DNA from: DASZZZ01 sp036260375
GTDB taxonomy: Bacteria > Actinomycetota > CADDZG01 > WHSQ01
Direction: 5' to 3'
NCBI GenBank assembly: GCA_036260375.1
Contig: DASZZZ010000054.1
Coordinates: 1 to 51,653, forward strand
Length of the DNA stretch: 51,653 nt
The notes under the pieces were generated by a model. It was not told where the DNA came from. It searched no databases and saw nothing but the letters and a program-made list of their open reading frames with translations. Positions 8,056-17,716 of this stretch are shown here, one piece after another. Position numbers and translations under genes: made by a program. How positions within the stretch are numbered: the first letter of the stretch is position 1; each line of letters opens with the position of its first letter.

Positions 8056-9167
8056 ACGCGCTCGCCGCGAGCATCGCCGAGGACGTCGCGCGCGCGGGCC
8101 CGATCACGTTCGCCGAGTTCATGGCGCGCGCCCTCTACGACCCCGAGCGCGGGTACTACGCGTCGGGGCGCGTGCGCACCGGTCGCGCCGGCGACTACCT
8201 GACGTCGCCGGAGCTCGACCCCGCGTACGGCGAGCTCTGGGCGCGCGCGTTCGAGCAGGTGTGGGACGGATGCGGGCGGCCGGAGCGCTTCGACGTCGTC
8301 GAGCTCGGCCCGGGCGAGGGGTCGTTCGCCGCCGCGGTCGCGGCCGCGGCCCGGCCCCCGTTCCGCGACGCGCTCGCGCTGCGCCTCGTCGAGCCCGTGC
8401 CGGCGCTGCGGGCGCGCCAGGAGGCTCGCCTCGCCGGCGTCGCGCGCGCGTCGTGGCACGACTCGCTCGCGGACGTCGGACGCGTCGCCGACGGCTGCGT
8501 GTTCGTCAACGAAGTGCTCGACAACCTCCCCGTGCACGTCGTCGAGGCGCGCGGCGGACGGATCGAGGAGCTGTGGGTCGCGACGCGCGCCGGCGCGCTG
8601 ACGTTCGAGCCCGGCCCCCCGTCGAGCGACGACGTCGTCGCGTACCTCGCGCGCCTCGGCGTCGAGCTGCCCGACGGTCACCGCTACGAGGTCGGTCTCG
8701 AGGCCGAGCGAGCCGCGCGCGCGGCCGCGGACGTCGTCGCGCGCGGCGCGGTGATCGTCGTCGACTACGGCGACTCGGCGCGCGCGCTCGCGGAGCGTCC
8801 CGCAGGGACGCTGCTCGCCTACGACGGCCGCGGCGTCGACGACGATGTGCTGCGCGATCCGGGCGAGCGCGACGTCACCGCGCACGTCAACTGGACCGCG
8901 GTCGGCGGCGCGCTCGAGGGGGCCGGCTGCCACGTGCGCGGCCCCGCGACGCAGCGAGCCGCGCTCGCGGAGCTCGGCGTCGCCGACGTGCTCGACCGCC
9001 TGCGCGCGGCCGGCCGCGCGCCGGGCGCGTCGGGACGCGACGTCGTGCGTGCGCTGTCGCGCCGACAGGCCGTCGCGGCCCTCGTGGACCCGGGCGGGCT
9101 CGGGGGGCTCGGGGTCGTCGTCGGCCTCGCCGGCGTCCCCTCGCCCCCCTTCGCGCGCGCGTGGTAG
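8052..9167 (+). CDS. MidA/NDUFAF7-type SAM-dependent methyltransferase
   Basis: 371 residues. The N-terminal ITFAEFMARALYDPERGYY segment and RxGDYLTSPELDPAYGELWA are signatures of the DUF185/MidA family, protein-arginine methyltransferases that act on the respiratory complex I NDUFS2 subunit in eukaryotes. The SAM-binding motif VVELGPGEGSFAAAV lies near residues 82-96, and FVNEVLDNLPVHVV corresponds to the family NE(V/L)xDxxP motif. VDYGDSA follows. Start is a GTG coupled to the TPR-like gene. The substrate in bacteria is unknown. The gene ends 3 nt before the convergent PhoX-like gene. Confidence 0.85.
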   Translation: MNALAASIAEDVARAGPITFAEFMARALYDPERGYYASGRVRTGRAGDYLTSPELDPAYGELWARAFEQVWDGCGRPERFDVVELGPGEGSFAAAVAAAARPPFRDALALRLVEPVPALRARQEARLAGVARASWHDSLADVGRVADGCVFVNEVLDNLPVHVVEARGGRIEELWVATRAGALTFEPGPPSSDDVVAYLARLGVELPDGHRYEVGLEAERAARAAADVVARGAVIVVDYGDSARALAERPAGTLLAYDGRGVDDDVLRDPGERDVTAHVNWTAVGGALEGAGCHVRGPATQRAALAELGVADVLDRLRAAGRAPGASGRDVVRALSRRQAVAALVDPGGLGGLGVVVGLAGVPSPPFARAW

Positions 9168-9170
9168 CGG

Positions 9171-10628
9171 CTAGAGAGCCCCGTCCTCGAACGGGCCCCA
9201 GATGGCGAACGTCAGGCCCGAGCTCGCCTGGATGTTCACGAACAGCGTCTCGCCGTTCGGGCTGAACGTCGCGCCGGCGAACTCGTCGCCGCCGCGGCGC
9301 GGGATCGCGTTGAGCGCGAAGTCGAAGATCTCGCCCTGCGGCGTGATGCCGCGCAGGTAGTTCTCGACCGGGCCGTCCTCGCACAGCAGCGCCGAGTTCT
9401 GCGGGCTGATGCACAGGTTGTCGGGGAGCTCGAGCACGGTGCGGCTCGGCGACTCGAACAGCAGCGTCAGCGTCGCCTGCTCGAGGTCGTAGACCCACAG
9501 CTGGCCGAAGCCGTCGCCGTAGCCGGCCGGGGGCGCCTCGCCCGCGGGCGTGTCGCCGCCCTGCGTCGAGACGAGGTACATCTTGCCGGCGTCGTAGAAG
9601 ATGCCCTCGAGCCGGCTGAAGATCGCGGCGCCCTTGGCCCGGCCCTGGTCGCCGACGAAGTTGATCGCCTCGTTGTTCGTCGTGCCCTCGGGGAACGTCG
9701 TGTCGGGGTCGTCGATCGTGACCCACTCGACGTCGTAGGTCACGCCCGGCGTCTGGCCCTTGTCGAGCACCGCGTTCCACACGCCCTCGACCTTGAGCAT
9801 CTCGAGCGTCCCGCCGTCGCGCACGAACTTGAGCTGGCGCGGGTCGCCGGGCGGGATGTAGCGGTAGAAGCCGGACGGGAAGTCGAAGTTGTCCTCGGTC
9901 TGGTACATGATCCCCGTGGCGGGGTCGATGTCGACCGCCTCGTGGGCGAAGCGACCCGCCTTGCGGATCGGCTCCGGACGCCTCAGCTCGCCCGGCCCCC
10001 ACTCCACGGGCACCTCGAAGACGTAGCCGTGGCGTCGCTGCAGCAGCGAGTTGTCCGCGCCGGTGAAGTCGGGGCCGACGTCGGGGCCGTTGACGGTCTC
10101 CTCGCACGTGAGCCACGTCCGCCACGGCGTCGCGCCGCCGGCGCAGTTCATCTGCGTGCCGTTGCAGCTGACCCACGACTCGACGGCCTCTCCGTGCGGG
10201 CCGACCTCGACCGTCATCGTGCCGCCCTGCGCCATCTTGTCGTAGGCGCGGTTGCGGGGGCCGAACGCCTGGCCCGGCCCGTTGACCTCGTGGTTGCGCA
10301 CGAGGCGGACGCGGTCGCCGCGCCAGTTGAACGCGGCCATGCCGTCGTGGCGGCCCGGCGTCACGATGCCGTCGGTCGACAGCGTGCCGGTCGCCGTGAA
10401 GCTGCGGTACTGGAAGCCCTCCGGCAGGTGCAGTCGCACGACGCCGTCGGCGAGGTCGGGCACGGGGCCGATGGGGCCGTAGCCGCCGTTGTTGGGCGCG
10501 ACGCCGGTCGACCCCACGGCGAGCGCGGAGCGGGCGAAGACCGACTGGAGCGGGCCGGACAGCGCGGCGAGACCCGCCGCGGACATCCCGGCTCGGCGAA
10601 GGAAGCCGCGGCGGTCGATGACGGACAT
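9171..10628 (-). CDS. Tat-exported PhoX-like (DUF839) phosphatase family protein
   Basis: 485 residues. A twin-arginine signal (DRRGFLRRAG near residues 5-14, then Ala/Gly-rich core) predicts export in folded form. The mature part shows DUF839/PhoX family features: FQYRSFTATG, HDGMAAF, VRNHE, a TWLTCEET motif that supplies metal/substrate ligands in PhoX, HEAVDIDPATGIMYQTED and FYRY. PhoX enzymes are calcium/iron-dependent alkaline phosphatases. Whether this one is active on phosphate esters is an inference, because the family also contains uncharacterised beta-propeller proteins. The gene stands alone. A terminator separates it from the upstream hsp20 on the same strand, so it probably has its own promoter. 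Confidence 0.82.
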   Translation of the reverse strand: MSVIDRRGFLRRAGMSAAGLAALSGPLQSVFARSALAVGSTGVAPNNGGYGPIGPVPDLADGVVRLHLPEGFQYRSFTATGTLSTDGIVTPGRHDGMAAFNWRGDRVRLVRNHEVNGPGQAFGPRNRAYDKMAQGGTMTVEVGPHGEAVESWVSCNGTQMNCAGGATPWRTWLTCEETVNGPDVGPDFTGADNSLLQRRHGYVFEVPVEWGPGELRRPEPIRKAGRFAHEAVDIDPATGIMYQTEDNFDFPSGFYRYIPPGDPRQLKFVRDGGTLEMLKVEGVWNAVLDKGQTPGVTYDVEWVTIDDPDTTFPEGTTNNEAINFVGDQGRAKGAAIFSRLEGIFYDAGKMYLVSTQGGDTPAGEAPPAGYGDGFGQLWVYDLEQATLTLLFESPSRTVLELPDNLCISPQNSALLCEDGPVENYLRGITPQGEIFDFALNAIPRRGGDEFAGATFSPNGETLFVNIQASSGLTFAIWGPFEDGAL

Positions 10629-10729
10629 GGGCGCAATCCCCCTGATTCTGGCGCTTGGACCGGCCGAGCATAGTCCCGGGGGCCGCCTACATCTAGGGGG
10701 AACGGCGTCGTGCCGGGGCCCGGGACGCG

Positions 10730-10759
10730 ACGAGGCCGGCCCCGCGGGACCGGCCTCGT
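10730..10759 (-). terminator. Strong hairpin terminator downstream of hsp20
   Basis: Perfect 10-bp arms (ACGAGGCCGG / CCGGCCTCGT) flank a self-complementary CCCGCGGG centre. It starts 20 nt past the hsp20 stop and isolates it from the PhoX-like gene. No T-tract. Confidence 0.65.
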
Positions 10760-10779
10760 GGACGCCTCGGCGCGTCGGC

Positions 10780-11232
10780 TCAGGCCTCGAGCGCCCGGTC
10801 GGACGACCCGACCTCGATCGAGATCTTGCGCGGCTGGACCTCCTGCGCGTACGGGATCGTCAGCTCGAGCACGCCGCCGTCGTAGCGGGCGCTGATCTCG
10901 TCGACGTCGAGGCCCTTTCCCAGCGCGACGCGCTGCGTGAAGTCGCCGTAGAACGTGCCGCGGCGCACGAAGCGGACCTTGTCGGCGTCGTACGGGAACC
11001 GGCGCGAGCCGTTGATCAGGAGCACGTTCTCCTGCACCGTGACGTCGACCTCGCCGGGGTCGACCTCGGGCAGGTCCATGCGGATCACGAGCCCGCGGTC
11101 GGTGTGGAAGACGTCCGTCGGGACGTCGTAGCCGACGGTGCGGTTCCACGCCGCGGGCGCGTCCGACCCGAGCATCCGGGCGAACAGCTCGTCGAAGTCG
11201 GTTCGACCGTTCGTGAAGGCACCCAGTCGCAT
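10780..11232 (-). CDS. hsp20: Hsp20 small heat-shock protein
   Basis: 150 residues, one alpha-crystallin domain at about residues 35-140. An IRMDLPEVDPGEVDVTV strand pair and a C-terminal GVLELTIPY plus a short extension are diagnostic of the family. It acts as an ATP-independent holdase chaperone in the cytoplasm, handing clients to ClpB/DnaK; clpB is 2 kb away on the same strand. An ATG start is preceded by AGGAGG. The 97-bp upstream gap holds a near-consensus promoter overlapped by a HAIR-like inverted repeat, so repression by HspR (not in this window) is likely. A strong terminator follows, so the gene is monocistronic. Confidence 0.92.
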   Translation of the reverse strand: MRLGAFTNGRTDFDELFARMLGSDAPAAWNRTVGYDVPTDVFHTDRGLVIRMDLPEVDPGEVDVTVQENVLLINGSRRFPYDADKVRFVRRGTFYGDFTQRVALGKGLDVDEISARYDGGVLELTIPYAQEVQPRKISIEVGSSDRALEA

Positions 11233-11304
11233 GCAGCACCTCCTCCATCGGGAGCGTCACCTTCCGTCCGGCAGGCTATCACGACCTGTTGTCGCTGTCA
11301 ATAG

Positions 11305-11333
11305 ATAACATGAGCGTTAATGACTCAAGTCAA
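11305..11333 (-). promoter_or_regulatory. hsp20 promoter with HAIR-like HspR operator
   Basis: On the minus strand TTGACT (11333-11328) and TGTTAT (11310-11305) are separated by exactly 17 nt. Within this promoter CTTGAGT (11329-11323), a 7-nt spacer and GCTCATG (11315-11309) match the HAIR consensus CTTGAGT-N7-ACTCAAG at 12 of 14 positions. A direct repeat CTATTGAC occurs at 11336-11329 and 11304-11297. The -35 overlaps the stop codon of the upstream dehydrogenase gene. Confidence 0.72.
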
Positions 11334-12259
11334 TAGCCGGCGGCCGGGTCGACGAGCCCCTCGAGCGGCTCGCCCCGCGCGAAGCGGGCGACGTTGCGCC
11401 GGACGAGCGCCGCGAGGGCGGGCAGCGCCATCGGCCACGTGTTGGCGACGTGCGGCGTGACGAGCGCGGCCGGGAGCGTCCACAACGGGTGGTCGTCGGG
11501 CAGCGGCTCGGGCTCCGTGACGTCGAGGGCCGCCCCCGCGATCGCGCCCGCCCGCAACGCGTCGACGAGGGCGTCGGTGTCGACGAGCCCGCCGCGGGCG
11601 ACGTTGACGAGGCCCGCGCCCGCGTCCATGCGCGCCAGGAGCGCAGCGTCGACGAGGTGACGCGTGGCCGGCGTCAGCGCCGCCGCGACCACGACGAAGG
11701 CGGCGTCGGCGACCGCGTCCGGCAGCGCGCCTGTCGTCACGGTGCGCTCCGCCCCGGCGAGCGGACGGCCCGAGCGGTTCACGCCGACGACACGGGCGCG
11801 CAGCGGCGCCAGCATGCCCGCGAGGGCCGTCCCGATGCCGCCCGTGCCGACGACGACGACCGTCGCGCCGTCCAGCGTGCGTTCCCGATCCTCGCCGGTC
11901 CGTGGCGCCCACGAGCGCGCCCGGGCGTGGACGTGGATGCGGCGCGCGAGCGCCAGGGTGAGCCCGAGGGCGTGCTCGGCGGTCGCCGGGCCGTAGACGC
12001 CCTTGGCGCACGTCCACGTGCGCGCGGGGTCGACGACGCCGGCGGCGACGAAGCGCTCGACGCCGGCGAACGGCAGCTGCACCCACCGCGCCGGCGACGA
12101 CGCGAGCGTGCGCGCGAGGCCGTCGAGGTCGAGGGGGTCGGTCCACACGAGCGCGTCCGCCGCGGACGCGTCGACGAGAACGCCGCCGCCGTCGCGCACC
12201 GCCGTGACGACCTCGGGCGCCGCGTCCGGGGCGACCGCGACCCGCACCGGCTCGGGCAT
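11330..12259 (-). CDS. D-isomer specific 2-hydroxyacid dehydrogenase
   Basis: 309 residues. The NAD-binding Rossmann motif VVVVGTGGIGTALAGML lies near residues 135-150. The catalytic triad of the family is visible: Arg in NVARGGLVDTDAL, Glu in DVTEPEPLPDDHPLW and His in TPHVANT. Substrate could be glyoxylate/hydroxypyruvate, phosphoglycerate or another 2-oxo acid; the sequence does not decide. The protein lacks the C-terminal ACT domain of SerA. It lies directly downstream of a 47-codon zinc-ribbon gene (6-nt gap) and its last codons contain the -35 of the hsp20 promoter. Confidence 0.87.
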   Translation of the reverse strand: MPEPVRVAVAPDAAPEVVTAVRDGGGVLVDASAADALVWTDPLDLDGLARTLASSPARWVQLPFAGVERFVAAGVVDPARTWTCAKGVYGPATAEHALGLTLALARRIHVHARARSWAPRTGEDRERTLDGATVVVVGTGGIGTALAGMLAPLRARVVGVNRSGRPLAGAERTVTTGALPDAVADAAFVVVAAALTPATRHLVDAALLARMDAGAGLVNVARGGLVDTDALVDALRAGAIAGAALDVTEPEPLPDDHPLWTLPAALVTPHVANTWPMALPALAALVRRNVARFARGEPLEGLVDPAAGY

Positions 12260-12265
12260 CGCTCG

Positions 12266-12409
12266 CTACAGTAGCGGCTCGGTCGCGACGTGGACGTCGG
12301 CGGCGCCGCACGACGGGCACGCCCGCGTCGCGTCCTCCGCCGCGGCGGGGAACGTGTCGCCGCAGCGGCGGCAACGCAGCACGACGACTGGCGAGTCGGC
12401 GTCGGCCAT
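12266..12409 (-). CDS. 47-residue zinc-ribbon protein
   Basis: ATG at 12409 to TAG at 12266-12268. The short protein has two CxxC knuckles, CRRCGDTF near residue 13 and CPSCGA near residue 31, spaced as in a rubredoxin-like/FmdB-type zinc ribbon. It precedes the 2-hydroxyacid dehydrogenase by 6 nt on the same strand, so the two should be co-transcribed. It diverges from the arginase-like gene, whose start is 36 bp away. Function is unknown. The Cys pattern and coding-like third-position GC argue that it is a real gene despite its size. Confidence 0.7.
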   Translation of the reverse strand: MADADSPVVVLRCRRCGDTFPAAAEDATRACPSCGAADVHVATEPLL

Positions 12410-12445
12410 CGCGCGACGCTACCGCCCCCACGGAGGAGGCCGTGC

Positions 12446-13300
12446 ATGCAGGTGCAGGTGATCGCAATGCCGTACGACCTCGGCCGCCGTGCGACGGGAG
12501 TGGGCGCCGGCCCCCTGCGCCTGCTCGACGCCGGCCTGGTGGGCGCGCTCGAGGACGCCGGGCACTCCACGGACGTCACGATCGTCGAGCGCGACGGCAC
12601 GTGGACGGGGGCCGCGGACGCGGTCGCCGAGCTCGGCCGCGCCCTCGCCGCAGCCGTGCGCGACTCGTGCGCGCGCGGCGCGTGGCCGCTCGTGCTCGCC
12701 GGCAACTGCAACAGCGCGATCGGAACGCTGGCCGGCATCGGCCCGCGCGACGCGGGCGCGCTGTGGTTCGACGCGCACGGCGACATCAACACCCCGGAGA
12801 CGAGCCCGACCGGCTACCTCGACGGCATGGGTCTCGCGGTCGCGACCGGCCGGTGCCTGCCGGAGCTGTGGCGCGCGGCGACGCCGGAGCCGGTGCTGAC
12901 CGACGACCGCGTCGTGCTCGCCGGCGTGCGCGCCCTCGACGACGGCGAGAGCGACCTCCTCGATCGCTCGGGCGTCGAGGTCGTCGACGCCGCGCGCGCA
13001 CGCGCCGGATACGACGCCCTCCGGGCCCCCGTCGAGCGGCTCGCGGCGGCCGCTCCGGGCGGCGTCTACGTGCACCTCGACGTCGACGTGCTCGACCCCG
13101 GCGTCGCCCCGGGCGTTGGCTTCCCCACGCCCGACGGCGTCGCGCCGGACGTCGTCGCCGGGGCGCTGCGCGATCTCGGGCGTCGCGGCGCGCTGCGCGC
13201 GCTCGGCGTGACCGCGTTCGACCCGGCGGCGGACCGCGACGATCGCAGCGTCGCGACGATCACGGAGCTCGTCGTCGTCGCGGCGGCCGCGGCCGGCTGA
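12446..13300 (+). CDS. Arginase-family (ureohydrolase-like) protein lacking the first metal His
   Basis: 284 residues of the arginase/agmatinase/formiminoglutamase fold. Metal-site motifs present are FDAHGD (D109, H111, D113) and LDVDVLDP near residues 211-219. The first motif, normally GGDHS with a Mn-binding His, is AGNCNS here (residues 85-90). One ligand of the A-site metal is therefore replaced by Asn/Cys. The N-terminus (PYDLGRRATGVGAGP) matches the family. The ATG at 12446 has a GGAGGAGG site 6 nt upstream. It could be a single-metal hydrolase of a guanidino or amidino substrate, or a catalytically altered member. It converges on clpB. Confidence 0.82.
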   Translation: MQVQVIAMPYDLGRRATGVGAGPLRLLDAGLVGALEDAGHSTDVTIVERDGTWTGAADAVAELGRALAAAVRDSCARGAWPLVLAGNCNSAIGTLAGIGPRDAGALWFDAHGDINTPETSPTGYLDGMGLAVATGRCLPELWRAATPEPVLTDDRVVLAGVRALDDGESDLLDRSGVEVVDAARARAGYDALRAPVERLAAAAPGGVYVHLDVDVLDPGVAPGVGFPTPDGVAPDVVAGALRDLGRRGALRALGVTAFDPAADRDDRSVATITELVVVAAAAAG

Positions 13301-13309
13301 AGGCGCCGC

Positions 13310-15904
<2,595 letters not shown>

Positions 15905-15930
15905 GTCCCCTCGCGGTCCGAGATCGAGTT

Positions 15931-15975
15931 CTTGAGTCGATGATGATGATAATAGTTGAGTGCATCATAGGCAAG
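15931..15975 (-). promoter_or_regulatory. clpB promoter with HAIR-like HspR operator
   Basis: On the minus strand TTGCCT (15974-15969) and TATCAT (15951-15946) are 17 nt apart. CTTGCCT (15975-15969), a 7-nt spacer and ACTCAAC (15961-15955) match HAIR at 11 of 14 positions. An extra exact half-site ACTCAAG lies at 15937-15931, between the predicted transcription start and the ATG at 15904. The region is AT-rich compared with its surroundings. Confidence 0.66.
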
Positions 15976-16037
15976 TAGCAGCGTACGCCCGGCAAGATCG
16001 AGCGCGACCTTCGACGCCGCCCGGCGGTGTATAGGGT

Positions 16038-16589
16038 GTGACGACGAGAGGACTGACGAGAGGATTGCGGACTCCACCCCCCGGGGGCGTCGGCGCGACG
16101 GCGGCGCGCGTCGCCGGCGGCGACCGGCTCGCGGCGCTCTACGAGGTGCACGCGCCTGCGGCGCGGCGCCTCGCGATCGTCCTGACCGGCGACGAGCACG
16201 CCGCCGACGACCTCGTACAGGACCCGTTCGTGCGCGTGTGGCGGCGGCTGCTCGGCCTGCGCCGACCCGACCAGTTCCGCGCCTACCTGTACCGGACACT
16301 CGTCAACCTCGCACGGGACCACGCCCGCGCTCGCCGGCGCGAGACGCCGAGCGAGGTCGCGTCCGAGCGCGCCGCGCGCCCGGACGACCTCGACACGCGC
16401 GCCGCGCTGTGGCACGCGCTCCTGCAGCTTCCGCCGCGGCAGCCAGCGGTGCTCTTCCTCCGCTACTACGAGGACCTCTCCGAGGCGCAGGCCGCGACGG
16501 TGCTCGACTGCTCCCCCGCGGCAATCAAGTCGCTCACCTTTCGCGGCGTCGCGACGCTGCGCTCGGCACTGGAAGGAGACCGGCCATGA
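16038..16589 (+). CDS. ECF-type RNA polymerase sigma factor
   Basis: 183 residues from a GTG. Region 2 contains DDLVQDPFVRVWRRL and FRAYLYRTLVNLARDHARAR. Region 4 contains LPPRQPAVLFLRYYEDLSEAQAATVLDCS followed by PAAIKSLTFRGVATLRSAL. It is a paralogue of the sigma factor at 6525-7058. The first 25 residues are Gly/Arg/Pro-rich and probably unstructured, so the true start could be further in (a TTG lies at 16066). Its stop overlaps the downstream anti-sigma-like gene (ATGA). In the conserved LVQDAF segment the Ala is Pro here, which may affect the helix. Confidence 0.83.
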   Translation: MTTRGLTRGLRTPPPGGVGATAARVAGGDRLAALYEVHAPAARRLAIVLTGDEHAADDLVQDPFVRVWRRLLGLRRPDQFRAYLYRTLVNLARDHARARRRETPSEVASERAARPDDLDTRAALWHALLQLPPRQPAVLFLRYYEDLSEAQAATVLDCSPAAIKSLTFRGVATLRSALEGDRP

Positions 16590-17149
16590 CGCACGTGGAA
16601 GAGGACCTCCGTCGCGTTCTATCGGACCGCCTCGGCGCAGCGCGGCCGCCGGGACCGATCCCGCGCGCCACGCTGAGGAGGGCCACGGCGGCTCGTCTCG
16701 CGGCGCTGGGAGCGGCGACGGTCGGCGCGCTAGCGACCGCGTCGCTCGCGTGGTGGGGCGCGGCCGCGCTCGGGGGCACGGCGCCGCCGCGCGACTCGGC
16801 CCCGGCGGCGATCGGCACGCCGGACGCACGCGGCTGGCAGCCCCGTGGCCGCCCCGTGCTCCAGACGGTCGCCGAGGGCGACGACGGGCGCGTCGTCGTC
16901 GAGACGCTCGTGACGTGGCGTGACGAGGCGCGCGGCGGCGCCAGCGAGTGCGAGGTCACGGTGCGCGACGCTCACGGCAACGTGCTGGCAACCGTCGCCG
17001 AGAGGATCTCGGGGCCGACTGCCGCCGACGCCGCGGCTCATCCTCCGCCGTACGACCGTGAGCTGCGCGTCGGCGTGCCGGTGGCCGAGCCGTCGGAGGT
17101 GGTCGCCGCGGACGTCTCCTGCGCGCTGGAAGCGGGCCGGACCGACTGA
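16586..17149 (+). CDS. Membrane-anchored anti-sigma-like protein
   Basis: 187 residues. A short cytosolic N-terminus (EEDLRRVLSDRLGAA) is followed by one transmembrane segment around residues 36-62. An extracytoplasmic domain contains two Cys, at SECEVTV and VSCALEAG. The ATG overlaps the sigma stop (ATGA) and an AAGGAGA site sits 6 nt upstream. The same layout is seen for the pair at 5821-7058, though sequence similarity of the anti-sigma partners is slight. No zinc-binding motif is visible. The assignment rests on context and topology. Confidence 0.6.
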   Translation: MTHVEEDLRRVLSDRLGAARPPGPIPRATLRRATAARLAALGAATVGALATASLAWWGAAALGGTAPPRDSAPAAIGTPDARGWQPRGRPVLQTVAEGDDGRVVVETLVTWRDEARGGASECEVTVRDAHGNVLATVAERISGPTAADAAAHPPPYDRELRVGVPVAEPSEVVAADVSCALEAGRTD

Positions 17150-17236
17150 CGCGATCCGCCGCGCACGGCGCTCACGGGGCCGCGACCGCGTGGGCGTCTG
17201 CGCGTCGAGCAGGTCCGCGTCCCGCGGCGTCGAACC

Positions 17237-17677
17237 GTGACGGTCTTGGCGGGCGCGACGACCTCGTCGCGGAACTTCTCCGCGGCGCTCCACGCGGCCC
17301 TGGGCGTTCCCACTCGCACGCTGCCGCCCGACCTGCGGCCCGACGCGCTGACGCAGGACCTGCTCGACTCCGCCGGAGGAAGCTCGACCGTCGTCGGCAT
17401 CGAGTACTGGAACAAGAACTACAACGCGAACCCCAACCGCGCCGTCGTCTACACGACGACCGACGAGAACCGATGTAACGGCGGCGACTCGTTCCAGGTG
17501 AGCAACGTGGGCGCGTACGACAACGACAAGTACTCGTCGGCGCGCAACTACGGCGGCTGCGACATCGTCCGTCACTTCGAGCACGCCGGCTTCGACGGCG
17601 CGATGCTCGACTGCAGCCCGTGTGGCGATCTCGGGGCGCTGAACAACCGCACGACGTCGCTCAAGTGGAAGCCTTGA
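17237..17677 (+). CDS. Small beta/gamma-crystallin- or I36-inhibitor-like protein
   Basis: About 146 residues from a GTG. The second half, with ENRCNGGDSFQVSNVGAYDN, SARNYGGCDIVRHFEHAGF and a closing LGALNNRTTSLKW, resembles the Greek-key pattern of peptidase-inhibitor I36 / beta-gamma-crystallin domains of secreted actinobacterial proteins (weak, by eye). Four Cys lie in the last 90 residues, suggesting disulfides and export. However, the called start gives no convincing signal peptide. The frame is open upstream to at least 17171 without a good start, so the N-terminus may be mis-called or damaged. The sigma pair precedes it by 87 nt. Confidence 0.5.
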   Translation: MTVLAGATTSSRNFSAALHAALGVPTRTLPPDLRPDALTQDLLDSAGGSSTVVGIEYWNKNYNANPNRAVVYTTTDENRCNGGDSFQVSNVGAYDNDKYSSARNYGGCDIVRHFEHAGFDGAMLDCSPCGDLGALNNRTTSLKWKP

Positions 17678-17716
17678 GCGCCTGAGGCGCGCGGCGGCGC
17701 GCGCGTCGTCGCGCCG

